From NCBI RefSeq assembly GCF_004367745.1, contig NZ_CP037993.1, forward strand, positions 496,001 to 560,000: DNA of 64,000 bases, given 5' to 3'. The first letter of the stretch is position 1. The number at the start of each line of letters is the position of its first letter. Under the pieces are notes generated by a model that saw only the letters and a list, made by a program, of their open reading frames with translations, made no database searches and was not told the origin of the DNA. Positions 17,965 to 25,732 of the stretch are shown one piece after another. Made by a program: the position numbers and the translations under genes. This DNA comes from Herbaspirillum huttiense. GTDB taxonomy: Bacteria > Pseudomonadota > Gammaproteobacteria > Burkholderiales > Burkholderiaceae_D.

Positions 17965-19325
17965 CCGCGCAGCGTCGCAAGCCCAGGGAGCTGGGCCTGT
18001 GGATGAATGGCAGTTTCATTGGCACCTGGGCCATCACGGCGCAAGGCGACAGCCTGCACTACGACCCGCAGTGGGTGGCATCGCCCGGCGGCCGGCCCTT
18101 GTCGCTGTCGCTGCCTTTCAAGCCCGGCAATCCACCCCATCGCGGCGAGATCGTCCATCACTATTTCGACAACCTGCTTCCCGACAGCAAGCTCATCCGC
18201 GAACGCCTCGCACGCCGCTACCAGGCCGCCGACACCGATGCCTTTGCACTGCTGGCCGAAGCGGGCCGAGATTGCGTGGGCGCGCTCCAGATTCTGCCGG
18301 CGGGCGTGGTGCCCTCAGCCAGACCGGTGATCGAGTCCAGGCCCTTGAGTGACAACGAAGTCGCAGAGTTGCTGCATCAGATTACGGAGCCCATGCCCCT
18401 GGGCCTGAAGAACGATGAAGAGCTGCGTCTCTCGTTGGCAGGTGCCCAGGAAAAGACCGCCCTGTTGTGGTACCAAGAGCAATGGTGCCTGCCTCACGGC
18501 AGCACTCCCACTACGCACATCCTGAAATTGCCCATGGGTGTGGTCGGTGGCCTCAAGCTCGATCTGCGCCATTCGGTCGAGAATGAATGGCTGTGCTCAC
18601 GTATCCTGGCGGCCTATGGCATGCCGGTGGCCACCTGCGAAATCTTGCGTTTTGGAGCGCAGCGGGTGTTGTCGGTGGAACGCTTCGACCGCCGCTGGCA
18701 TCGCGATCCGGTCAGCGGGCAGACCGTATTGCTGCGTTTGCCGCAGGAAGACCTGTGCCAGGCCAGCGGGATTTCACCCTGGCGCAAATATGAAGCCGAC
18801 GGTGGTCCGGGCATGAAGGAGATCATGGCGCTGTTGGGCGGTGCCATCGATCCGGTGGCCGCGCGTCGGTACTTCTTCCAGGCCCAGATGTTGTTCTGGA
18901 TGTTGTGGGCTACCGACGGCCATGCCAAGAATTTCTCGCTCTTCCTCAAGCCCGGTGGCCGATACGAACTGACGCCGCTGTATGACGTGCTGTCTGTCTT
19001 GCCCCTGATCGGCGAAGGGCCCGGCAAGTTGTCGCCGCATCGGGCTGCCATGGCGATGGCAGTACGGTCCCGCAACGTGCATCGCAGGATGAAAGATATC
19101 CTGCCACGTCACTGGGCGGCCCTCGGTGCGCACTTCGGGATCGTGGCCGAGAACGGCGAAGGGCCGCTGGCGCTGCTGCGCGAACTGGGCGAGCACACCG
19201 AGAAAGTCATTGCCACCGTGCAAGCCGATCTGCCGGAGGGGTTCCCGCCCAAAGTGGCCGCTGCGATCCTCAAAGGCTTGCGCCAATCGGCAGACAGCCT
19301 GCTGGCCTTCGTGGAATCAGCGTGA
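17958..19325 (+). CDS. hipA: HipA-like serine/threonine kinase toxin
   Basis: A 455-residue type II toxin. In E. coli HipA phosphorylates glutamyl-tRNA synthetase, halts translation and promotes persistence. The N-terminal subdomain (LGLWMNGSFIGTW...) is followed by the kinase: LSLAGAQEKTALL (about 159-170, nucleotide loop with the autophosphorylation region), ILKLP with Lys190, and catalytic Asp320 and Asn325 in TDGHAKNFSLF. The later YDVLS segment holds the metal-binding aspartate. All catalytic elements are intact, so the toxin should be active. The neighbouring genes are housekeeping, so the pair is probably an acquired chromosomal module. Confidence 0.92.
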   Translation: MVTAQRRKPRELGLWMNGSFIGTWAITAQGDSLHYDPQWVASPGGRPLSLSLPFKPGNPPHRGEIVHHYFDNLLPDSKLIRERLARRYQAADTDAFALLAEAGRDCVGALQILPAGVVPSARPVIESRPLSDNEVAELLHQITEPMPLGLKNDEELRLSLAGAQEKTALLWYQEQWCLPHGSTPTTHILKLPMGVVGGLKLDLRHSVENEWLCSRILAAYGMPVATCEILRFGAQRVLSVERFDRRWHRDPVSGQTVLLRLPQEDLCQASGISPWRKYEADGGPGMKEIMALLGGAIDPVAARRYFFQAQMLFWMLWATDGHAKNFSLFLKPGGRYELTPLYDVLSVLPLIGEGPGKLSPHRAAMAMAVRSRNVHRRMKDILPRHWAALGAHFGIVAENGEGPLALLRELGEHTEKVIATVQADLPEGFPPKVAAAILKGLRQSADSLLAFVESA

Positions 19326-19442
19326 GATTCCCGTCGACTGATACTGCGAATTGGCATTTATCCAACAATCTCCGCTGCCCAATAAATAATCAGCCCCAAA
19401 GATGTAACCGCGCCCGATTCTTGTTGGGCGAGGCAGGCAATC

Positions 19443-19457
19443 GCGCTAAAATAGCGC
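19443..19457 (+). promoter_or_regulatory. dusB-fis promoter candidate with symmetrical -10 region
   Basis: TAAAAT at 19447-19452 lies inside a perfect dyad GCGCTA-AAA-TAGCGC (19443-19457). TTGTTG (19421) or TTGGGC (19424, 17-bp spacer) could be the -35. The GC-rich discriminator GCGCCC follows. The GTG start of dusB is about 30 bp downstream. Confidence 0.45.
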
Positions 19458-19486
19458 CCTTCCCCGTATCTCCCCCTATCCACGTC

Positions 19487-20506
19487 GTGAACATTGGGCC
19501 CTATTCCCTGCGCAACAACGTGTTCGTCGCCCCCATGGCGGGTGTGACCGACCGTCCGTTCCGCCAGCTGTGCAAGCAGCTGGGGGCGGGCTATGCCGTC
19601 TCGGAAATGGCCGCGTCCGATCCGCGCCTGTGGCAGAGCGAGAAGACCTCGCGCCGCATCAACCACGATGGCGAGATGGAACCCAAGGCGGTGCAGATCG
19701 CCGGGGCCGATCCCGTCATGCTGGCCGATTGCGCGAAGTACAACGTCGAGCGCGGGGCGCAGATCATCGACATCAACATGGGCTGCCCGGTCAAGAAGGT
19801 CTGCAACAGCTGGTGCGGTTCGGCCCTGCTGCAGGACGAGGAACTGGTGGCGCGCATCCTGGACGCTGTGGTCTCGGCGGTGGATGTGCCGGTGACCCTG
19901 AAATTCCGCACCGGCTGGAACCGCGCCAACAAGAACGCCCTCAAGATTGCCGCCCGCGCCGAGGCCGCCGGTATCGCCATGCTGACCCTGCACGGCCGCA
20001 CCCGCGCCGACGGTTACAGCGGTGAAGCCGAGTACGAGACCATCGCCGCCGTGAAGGCGGCCGTGAAGATCCCGGTGGTGGCCAATGGCGACATCACCAC
20101 GCCCGAGAAGGCGCGCGAGGTCCTGCGCCTGACCGGGGCCGATGCCGTCATGGTCGGTCGTGCCGCCCAGGGACGGCCCTGGATCTTCCGCGAGATCGAT
20201 CACTTCCTGCGCACCGGCGAGCACCTGCCGGCACCGCTGGTGACCGAGGTGGCGCACCTCATGGATGAGCACCTGCAAGCCCACTACGCTTTTTATGGCG
20301 ACTACCTGGGCGTGCGCACGGCACGCAAGCATATCGGCTGGTATGTGCGTGACCTGCCGGGCGGCGAGACCTTCCGCCGCAGCATGAACCGCATCGAAGA
20401 CTGCGGCCAGCAGTTGCAGGCGGTGCGGCAGTTCTTTGCCGAGCAGGCCGTGCATGGCGATCGCCTGCAATACGGACTGGCCGACGAGGTAGCCCTGGCC
20501 GCCTGA
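19487..20506 (+). CDS. dusB: tRNA-dihydrouridine synthase B
   Basis: FMN-dependent reductase of uridines in the tRNA D-loop. The 339-residue protein has the start NIGPYSLRNNVFVAPMAGVTDRPFRQLC, the catalytic-cysteine motif NMGCPVKKVCNSWCGSALL, the phosphate-binding VANGDI and DAVMVGRAAQGRPWIF, and the RKHIGWY end typical of DusB. The GTG at 19487 was chosen since it precedes the conserved start and follows the promoter; the frame open back to 19322 overlaps that promoter. dusB-fis is a conserved gene pair. Confidence 0.93.
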   Translation: MNIGPYSLRNNVFVAPMAGVTDRPFRQLCKQLGAGYAVSEMAASDPRLWQSEKTSRRINHDGEMEPKAVQIAGADPVMLADCAKYNVERGAQIIDINMGCPVKKVCNSWCGSALLQDEELVARILDAVVSAVDVPVTLKFRTGWNRANKNALKIAARAEAAGIAMLTLHGRTRADGYSGEAEYETIAAVKAAVKIPVVANGDITTPEKAREVLRLTGADAVMVGRAAQGRPWIFREIDHFLRTGEHLPAPLVTEVAHLMDEHLQAHYAFYGDYLGVRTARKHIGWYVRDLPGGETFRRSMNRIEDCGQQLQAVRQFFAEQAVHGDRLQYGLADEVALAA

Positions 20507-20516
20507 AGCAACACCG

Positions 20517-20548
20517 CAGGACGGCAGGACGGCAGGACAGCACGACAG
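20517..20548 (+). repeat. 8-bp tandem repeat, four copies (CAGGACGG-type)
   Basis: CAGGACGG occurs twice, followed by CAGGACAG and CACGACAG, directly after the dusB stop. It lies in the 192-bp dusB-fis spacer, which shows no other feature. Confidence 0.8.
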
Positions 20549-20698
20549 GACAACAAGGGTATCGGATGCGCTCGCGCAAGCAGCAACAGCGGCGCAATTG
20601 ATCAACAACACGGCATCGCCACGCACCATCGCGCCCGCGGGAAAACGGCGCATTCAGGTTTGCGGGGTGACACCGACAAGAACAGAAGCAGCAGAGCA

Positions 20699-20932
20699 AT
20701 GAGCAAAGAAAGTATTGAGGATGTCGTCAAGAAGAGCCTGGAAAAATATTTCCGGGATCTGGGTGAACAGCTACCGACCAATGTCTACGACATGGTGCTG
20801 GCCACGGTCGAAAAACCGGTCTTCGAGACCGTGATGGCGCGCGCCGAGGGCAACCAGTCCCAGGCCGCCGAGATCCTCGGCATCAACCGCAACACGCTGC
20901 GCAAGAAGCTGCAGCAGCACGGCCTGCTGTAG
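20699..20932 (+). CDS. fis: DNA-binding protein Fis
   Basis: Nucleoid-associated protein that bends DNA and stimulates rRNA promoters in fast-growing cells. The 77-residue form is shorter than the 98 residues of E. coli, as is usual in betaproteobacteria: the N-terminal beta-hairpin arm is reduced, and the helical core plus the C-terminal helix-turn-helix NQSQAAEILGINRNTLRKKL are complete. It lies 192 bp after dusB and 108 bp before purH on the same strand. Confidence 0.95.
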   Translation: MSKESIEDVVKKSLEKYFRDLGEQLPTNVYDMVLATVEKPVFETVMARAEGNQSQAAEILGINRNTLRKKLQQHGLL

Positions 20933-21040
20933 CCGCCAGCGGCCTTGCCGGCGCGCCAGGGCGGGCGCCGGGAGGGTGCGCGGGTGCAGCTTCCTTCCAC
21001 GGTTTTTCAGGTTTCCTTTTCCTTACCAGTCTTGCCTACC

Positions 21041-22612
21041 ATGATCAAACAAGCACTCATTTCCGTATCCGACAAGGCAGGCGTGCTCGACTTCGCGCGC
21101 GCACTGTCCGCCATGGGCGTCAACATCCTGTCCACCGGCGGCACCGCCAAGCTGCTGGCCGACAATGGCGTGCCGGTCACCGAAGTGGCCGACTACACCG
21201 GTTTCCCGGAAATGCTGGATGGCCGCGTGAAGACGCTGCATCCCAAGGTCCATGGCGGCATCCTGGCCCGTCGCGATTTCCCCGAGCACGTCGCTGCGCT
21301 GGAACAGCACGGCATCCCCACCATCGACATGGTGGTGGTGAACCTGTACCCGTTCCAGCAGACCGTGGCCAAGGATGAGTGCTCGCTGGAAGATGCGATC
21401 GAAAACATCGACATCGGCGGCCCGGCCATGCTGCGTTCCTCGGCCAAGAACCACAAGGACGTGATCGTCATCTGCGATCCCACCGATTATGAAGGCGTGC
21501 TGGCCGAGCTGAAGTCCGGTGGCGACCTGCCCTACGAAAAGCGCTTCGCGCTGGCCAAGAAGGTTTTCGCCCACACCGCCCAATACGATGGCGCCATCAC
21601 CAATTACTTCACCGCCCTGGGTGAAGACAAGCAGCACAGCACCCGCAGCGCCTACCCCGCGACCCTGAACCTTCATTTCGAGAAGGTCCAGGACATGCGC
21701 TACGGCGAGAACCCGCACCAGAGCGCTGCCTTCTACCGCGACATCAAGAAGGTCGATGGCGCGCTGGCCAACTACACCCAGCTGCAGGGCAAGGAACTGT
21801 CCTTCAACAACATCGCCGATGCCGATGCTGCCTGGGAATGCGTCAAGAGCTTCGACCCGGCCACGGAAGCAGCCTGCGTCATCATCAAGCACGCCAATCC
21901 CTGCGGCGTGGCCATCGGTGCCCACCCGCTGGAAGCCTACAGCAAGGCCCTGCAGACCGACCCGACCTCGGCCTTCGGCGGCATCATCGCCTTCAACCGC
22001 GAAGTGGACGCGGCAGCGGCCGAAGCGGTGGCCAAGCAATTCCTGGAAGTGCTGATCGCCCCGTCTTTCAGCGCTGAAGCCAAGCAGATCTTCGCTGCCA
22101 AGCAGAACGTGCGCCTGCTCGAAATCCCGCTGGGCACCGGTCTGAATGGCTACGACTTCAAGCGCGTCGGCGGTGGCCTGCTGGTGCAGTCGCCGGACGC
22201 CAAGAACGTGCTGCTGGCCGATGTGAAGGTGGTCAGCAAGAAGCAGCCGACCCAGCAGCAATTGCAGGATCTGATGTTCGCCTGGCGCGTGGCCAAGTTC
22301 GTCAAGTCCAATGCCATCGTGTTCTGCGGCAATGGCATGACCTTGGGCGTCGGTGCCGGCCAGATGAGCCGTATCGATTCCGCGCGCATCGCCTCCATCA
22401 AGGCGCAGAATGCCGGCCTGACCCTGGCCGGTTCGGCCGTGGCGTCGGATGCCTTCTTCCCGTTCCGCGATGGCCTGGATGTGGTGGTCGATGCCGGTGC
22501 CACCTGCGTCATCCACCCGGGTGGCTCCATGCGCGACCAGGAAGTCATCGATGCGGCCAATGAGCGTGATGTCGTCATGCTGCTGACGGGGACACGTCAC
22601 TTCCGTCACTGA
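21041..22612 (+). CDS. purH: Bifunctional AICAR transformylase / IMP cyclohydrolase
   Basis: Carries out the last two steps of purine synthesis: formylation of AICAR and ring closure to IMP. The 523-residue protein has an N-terminal MGS-like cyclohydrolase domain ([43 protein letters not shown]) and a C-terminal transformylase domain with the KHANPCG catalytic His, SAFGGI and the terminal [12 protein letters not shown] and TGTRHFRH. The ATG at 21041 starts the conserved sequence. A strong terminator follows directly. Confidence 0.97.
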   Translation: MIKQALISVSDKAGVLDFARALSAMGVNILSTGGTAKLLADNGVPVTEVADYTGFPEMLDGRVKTLHPKVHGGILARRDFPEHVAALEQHGIPTIDMVVVNLYPFQQTVAKDECSLEDAIENIDIGGPAMLRSSAKNHKDVIVICDPTDYEGVLAELKSGGDLPYEKRFALAKKVFAHTAQYDGAITNYFTALGEDKQHSTRSAYPATLNLHFEKVQDMRYGENPHQSAAFYRDIKKVDGALANYTQLQGKELSFNNIADADAAWECVKSFDPATEAACVIIKHANPCGVAIGAHPLEAYSKALQTDPTSAFGGIIAFNREVDAAAAEAVAKQFLEVLIAPSFSAEAKQIFAAKQNVRLLEIPLGTGLNGYDFKRVGGGLLVQSPDAKNVLLADVKVVSKKQPTQQQLQDLMFAWRVAKFVKSNAIVFCGNGMTLGVGAGQMSRIDSARIASIKAQNAGLTLAGSAVASDAFFPFRDGLDVVVDAGATCVIHPGGSMRDQEVIDAANERDVVMLLTGTRHFRH

Positions 22613-22630
22613 TCGCTGCCAGATCCAACG

Positions 22631-22659
22631 AAAACGCCCGGCTTCATGCCGGGCGTTTT
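22631..22659 (+). terminator. Rho-independent terminator after purH
   Basis: AAAACGCCCGGC (22631-22642) pairs perfectly with GCCGGGCGTTTT (22648-22659), loop TTCAT. The symmetrical A/T ends make it usable from both strands, so it can also stop the regulator gene that ends at 22693 on the minus strand. Confidence 0.92.
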
Positions 22660-22692
22660 AGTTGGTGCTTCGTGTGCCGCAGTGCGCAGGGC

Positions 22693-23712
22693 TCAGCTGT
22701 TCTCGCTGATCATTCCTTCATGGATGGCAATGCGAGTCAAGGCCGCCTCAAACCGCTGCCGCGATTCCGAGGTCAGCTGCTGCAGGTATTGATGCAATTG
22801 TGCGTCAGCCACGTTGCGGTTGGCGCATTGCGCGCTGTAGCGCTCGAACTGCGACAGCTGCATCAGCAATTCCGCCACGTGGCGCGGGCACTCGCAGGCC
22901 ACCGTGGTGGACTGGTTGGCAAAGGCGATCAATTCATTGTCATCCCAGCGGCGCGGCGGCAGCGCCTTGTCGCCTGCCTCTTCATCGCGCGCCGGTGACG
23001 ACAGTGCCGCCAGGCCGCGCAGCCATTGCAGGATCACCACATCGGGCTGCGGCGCACGCAGCAGGCTGATGCCCACCGCCGCCAGCGTCTCGCACACGGC
23101 TTCGCTGGCAAATCCATACAGCACCGCCATCGGCAGCCCGCTCAGTGCCGGTGCCGAACTCTCCAGCGCGCCCAGCCAGCCGGCGTGCAACTGCGGCTCG
23201 TGCAGCAGCAGGGCATCCACTTCTTCCCGCTTCAAGGCCATGGCCGCCTGTTCGATGCTCTCGAACGGACCCAGCAACTGCAGCGGACGGCCCAGGCGCT
23301 GCAGCAGGCCGGGTTTGTCCAGGCGCTGCGCCAGGGTGGAGCCGATCACCGCCAGCCGCCATTGCCCCTGCACCGCTTCCGGTGGCGTCGGGCGGGCTGC
23401 GTGCAGTTCCGCGTGGGTGGCCGCCACCTGCTGCAACTGATCCATATCCAGTCCGGCCAGGCTGCCGATGGCGTGGCCCAGTTCGGTCAACTGCCGGATC
23501 AGCGCCAGGCGCCGCACATCGGCTTCCGAATACAGGCGCTGGCCGCTCGGTGACAGCTGGCCCTGGGTCAGCGCATAGCGGCGCTCCCACACCCGCAGCG
23601 TGGCCACCGGCATGCGCAGCATGCGCGCCACCGCGCCAGTGCGGCGCAAGGCTTCGCCAGCAGGTTTGTCGGCCGCAAGGGCAGGGGAAGAGGTCGATTG
23701 CGCAAGGCTCAT
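22693..23712 (-). CDS. MerR-family regulator, LitR/CarH-like but without cobalamin motif
   Basis: A 339-residue transcription factor. Residues 23-92 form a MerR winged helix (RTGAVARMLRMPVATLRVWERRYAL, then SGQRLYSEADVRRLALIRQL), closest in style to the LitR/CarH light regulators. The rest resembles their helical-bundle plus Rossmann-like sensor region (WRLAVIGSTLAQRL..., VDALLLHEPQLHAGWL), but I see no DxHxxG cobalamin signature. It may therefore be a class II LitR-type protein that needs a separate photosensor (inference). Start at 23712 follows a CCGGAG ribosome site; the longer frame to 23775 would run through its own promoter. Divergent from the photolyase operon, which it likely controls. 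Confidence 0.82.
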   Translation of the reverse strand: MSLAQSTSSPALAADKPAGEALRRTGAVARMLRMPVATLRVWERRYALTQGQLSPSGQRLYSEADVRRLALIRQLTELGHAIGSLAGLDMDQLQQVAATHAELHAARPTPPEAVQGQWRLAVIGSTLAQRLDKPGLLQRLGRPLQLLGPFESIEQAAMALKREEVDALLLHEPQLHAGWLGALESSAPALSGLPMAVLYGFASEAVCETLAAVGISLLRAPQPDVVILQWLRGLAALSSPARDEEAGDKALPPRRWDDNELIAFANQSTTVACECPRHVAELLMQLSQFERYSAQCANRNVADAQLHQYLQQLTSESRQRFEAALTRIAIHEGMISENS

Positions 23713-23743
23713 GATGGGCTCCGGTGAATCATGTTTGACACAG

Positions 23744-23784
23744 ATTATAGACGCTAATTTGGCGTCATGAGTCAAGTGTGACGC
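23744..23784. promoter_or_regulatory. MerR-type promoter and three-half-site operator between regulator and photolyase operon
   Basis: On the minus strand TTGACT (23770-23775) and TATAAT (23744-23749) are separated by 20 bp, the lengthened spacer typical of MerR-controlled promoters. The spacer holds a GACGC-N7-GCGTC dyad (23750-23766). A third half site at 23780-23784 makes a second dyad GCGTCA-N11-TGACGC (23762-23784) on the side of the photolyase operon. A plus-strand -10 (TACAAT, 23795-23800) lacks a good -35. Confidence 0.7.
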
Positions 23785-23808
23785 ATTTATTCAGTACAAT
23801 CCTGAGTC

Positions 23809-23985
23809 ATGAAACAGAAAAGCCAAGTCACCGGACATCGCGGCAACAAGGCGCACTTGCCCAGCAAGCCCTGCGCCGTGTGCGGCCTGCCCATGACCTG
23901 GCGGCGCGCCTGGGCCAAGAACTGGGACGAGGTCAAATACTGTTCCGAAGCCTGCCGCCGCAAGCGCGCCCACCCTGGCCTTTGA
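23809..23985 (+). CDS. DUF2256 small zinc-ribbon-like protein
   Basis: A 58-residue basic protein with two cysteine pairs (Cys22, Cys25 and Cys45, Cys49) arranged CX2C-X19-CX3C, and the conserved PSKPCAVCGLPMTWRRAW...WDEVKYCSEACRR pattern of DUF2256. Genes of this family frequently sit beside or are fused to cryptochrome/photolyase genes; the function is unknown. Its ATG lies only 9 bp after a TACAAT -10 box and has no Shine-Dalgarno sequence, so the transcript may be leaderless. The next gene starts 11 bp after its stop. Confidence 0.85.
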   Translation: MKQKSQVTGHRGNKAHLPSKPCAVCGLPMTWRRAWAKNWDEVKYCSEACRRKRAHPGL

Positions 23986-23996
23986 GGAGTCGAGCC

Positions 23997-25322
23997 ATGT
24001 ATCGCAAACATCAATTCGACCTGGTGCTGGAGTCCCCTTCCCCGGAAGACGCACCCGCCGCCCCTGCTGCTGTCGCTGCGCTCCCTGCACCACGACCGCT
24101 GGCGCTGCTGCCCTTGCTGCCGACCCTGGCCGCCGCGCGCGAGCGCATCGCCGCCGTGCGTCCCGGCGCCTATGCCCGCACCCGCAACAGCCTCGATGGG
24201 GCGGTGACCGGCTTGTCGCCCTATCTCACGCACGGTTTCGTCAGCCTGCGCGAGGTGCTGGCGGGCGTGTGCAGCCGCCAGGCGCTGGATGTGCAGCACA
24301 AGTTCGTCTATGAGCTGGGCTGGCGTGCCTTCTATCGCTACGTGTGGGCCAGGCGCGGGGCGCGCATCTTCGATTCGCTGCACGCCGGCCCGCTGCCGGA
24401 GTCGGCCTATGCGCGCGAACTGCCGGCCGATATCCGCGAAGCTGCCACCGGCCTGCCGGTGATCGACCAGGCCGTGCGCACCCTGTATGCCACCGGCACC
24501 CTGCACAACCACGCGCGCATGTGGCTGGCCAGCTATGTGGTGCATCTGCGCAAGGTGCATTGGCGTGCGGGGGCGGACTGGATGGTCGGCCATCTGCTGG
24601 ATGGCGACCTGGCCAGCAATCATCTGAGCTGGCAGTGGGTGGCCGGGACCGGCAGCCACAAGCCTTATCTGTTCAATGCCGAGAACGTGGCCAAGTACGC
24701 CCCGGACGAGTGGCACAGCCCAGGCACGGTGGTAGACACCTCATATGAAGTGTTGGGCGAAATCGCCCTCAATCCCGACCCGGTAGCCGCCGAACCCGCC
24801 CAGCGCGCGCGGGAACGCTGCAAGGAGCCGGCCCTGCTGCCAGTGCCACCTGAACATTTGGGCAGTTTGACCCCGGAGGCGGAAGCGGTAGCCGGACGTG
24901 ATGTCTGGCTGGTCCATCCGTGGAGCCTGGGCGAGTTGCCCGCCGATCTGCCGGCTGACACCATAGTGGTGGGACTGTATCTGTCTGACTTCCATCTGCT
25001 CTGGCCGTGGGACCAGCGCCGTTGGGAGTTCGTCGGTGCGCGCATGCGCGAGCTGACCTCGCTGTGCTGGCACGGCGACGCAGCCACCGTCGGCCGCGCC
25101 CTCAAGACTGCCCGCAGCGTTCGTTGTGTGGCCGATCCGCATCTGGCCCCCTGGCTGCCGCTGTGGGCACAATGCGTGGCAGCGCCGGAACTGTTCCCTG
25201 TGGTGGACAAGCCCAGCGACCTGTTCACCCAATGGTGGCGGCGCAGCACGCAAGGCCTGCAGAGCGCCGCCGAGCTGTTGGCGCGCACCGAGCGCAAGGA
25301 GCGGCGCGATGGCGGAGCCTGA
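23997..25322 (+). CDS. Photolyase-like FAD-binding protein with apparently permuted domains
   Basis: A 441-residue protein. The photolyase FAD-binding helical domain comes first (about residues 60-250): LSPYLTHGFVS, ELGWRAFYRYVW, GLPVIDQAVRTLYATGTLHNHARMWLAS in overlapping order, and DGDLASNHLSWQWVAGTGS (202-220) with the conserved Asn and WQW. The usual N-terminal alpha/beta antenna domain is absent from the front. Instead residues 301-385 (RDVWLVHPWSLGEL, TIVVGLYLSDFHLLWPWDQRRWEFV, WHGDAATVGRALK) look like a diverged version of that domain, placed after the FAD domain. GAGGAG at 23984-23989 fixes the start at 23997. Substrate (DNA lesion or signalling) is unknown. Confidence 0.8.
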   Translation: MYRKHQFDLVLESPSPEDAPAAPAAVAALPAPRPLALLPLLPTLAAARERIAAVRPGAYARTRNSLDGAVTGLSPYLTHGFVSLREVLAGVCSRQALDVQHKFVYELGWRAFYRYVWARRGARIFDSLHAGPLPESAYARELPADIREAATGLPVIDQAVRTLYATGTLHNHARMWLASYVVHLRKVHWRAGADWMVGHLLDGDLASNHLSWQWVAGTGSHKPYLFNAENVAKYAPDEWHSPGTVVDTSYEVLGEIALNPDPVAAEPAQRARERCKEPALLPVPPEHLGSLTPEAEAVAGRDVWLVHPWSLGELPADLPADTIVVGLYLSDFHLLWPWDQRRWEFVGARMRELTSLCWHGDAATVGRALKTARSVRCVADPHLAPWLPLWAQCVAAPELFPVVDKPSDLFTQWWRRSTQGLQSAAELLARTERKERRDGGA

Positions 25323-25731
25323 CCCTGACCCTCGTCCGCCACAGGAAGAGATTACCGTGCTGTATGACGGTGCCTGTCCGCTGTGCCGGCGCGAGATCGG
25401 CGTGTACCAGCGCGGCGCGGAGGATGCCCCGCTGCGCTTTTGTGATATCAGCCGCCCGGATCTGCCCGCCACAGAGCTTCCTGCGGGCATGACGCGCGAG
25501 CAGTTGCTGGCGCGCTTCCATGTGCGTCGCGCTGATGGCGTGGTCTTCAGCGGTGCCGAGGCCTTCGTGCAGTTGTGGGCCACCTTGCCTGGATGGCGCT
25601 GGCTGGCCCGGCTGGCGCGTCTGCCCGGCATGCTGTGGCTGATGGAGCGCAGCTATCGCGGCTTCCTGCGCGTGCGTCCGGCCGTGCAACGGCTGGTGGT
25701 GCGGCTCGAACGCCGCCAGGACCGAGGCTGA
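25309..25731 (+). CDS. DCC family thiol-disulfide oxidoreductase-like protein (DUF393)
   Basis: A 140-residue protein with the DUF393 signature LYDGACPLCRREIGVYQ, whose CxxC resembles a thioredoxin active site, followed by the typical later motif FSGAEAFVQLWATLPGWRWLARLARLPGML. No signal peptide, so cytoplasmic. DCC proteins often accompany photolyase and SDR genes in light-inducible clusters; the biochemical role is not known. The start overlaps the preceding photolyase-like gene by 14 bp, with AAGGAG at 25297-25302, and the next photolyase gene begins 1 bp after its stop. Confidence 0.85.
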   Translation: MAEPDPDPRPPQEEITVLYDGACPLCRREIGVYQRGAEDAPLRFCDISRPDLPATELPAGMTREQLLARFHVRRADGVVFSGAEAFVQLWATLPGWRWLARLARLPGMLWLMERSYRGFLRVRPAVQRLVVRLERRQDRG

Positions 25732-25732
25732 C

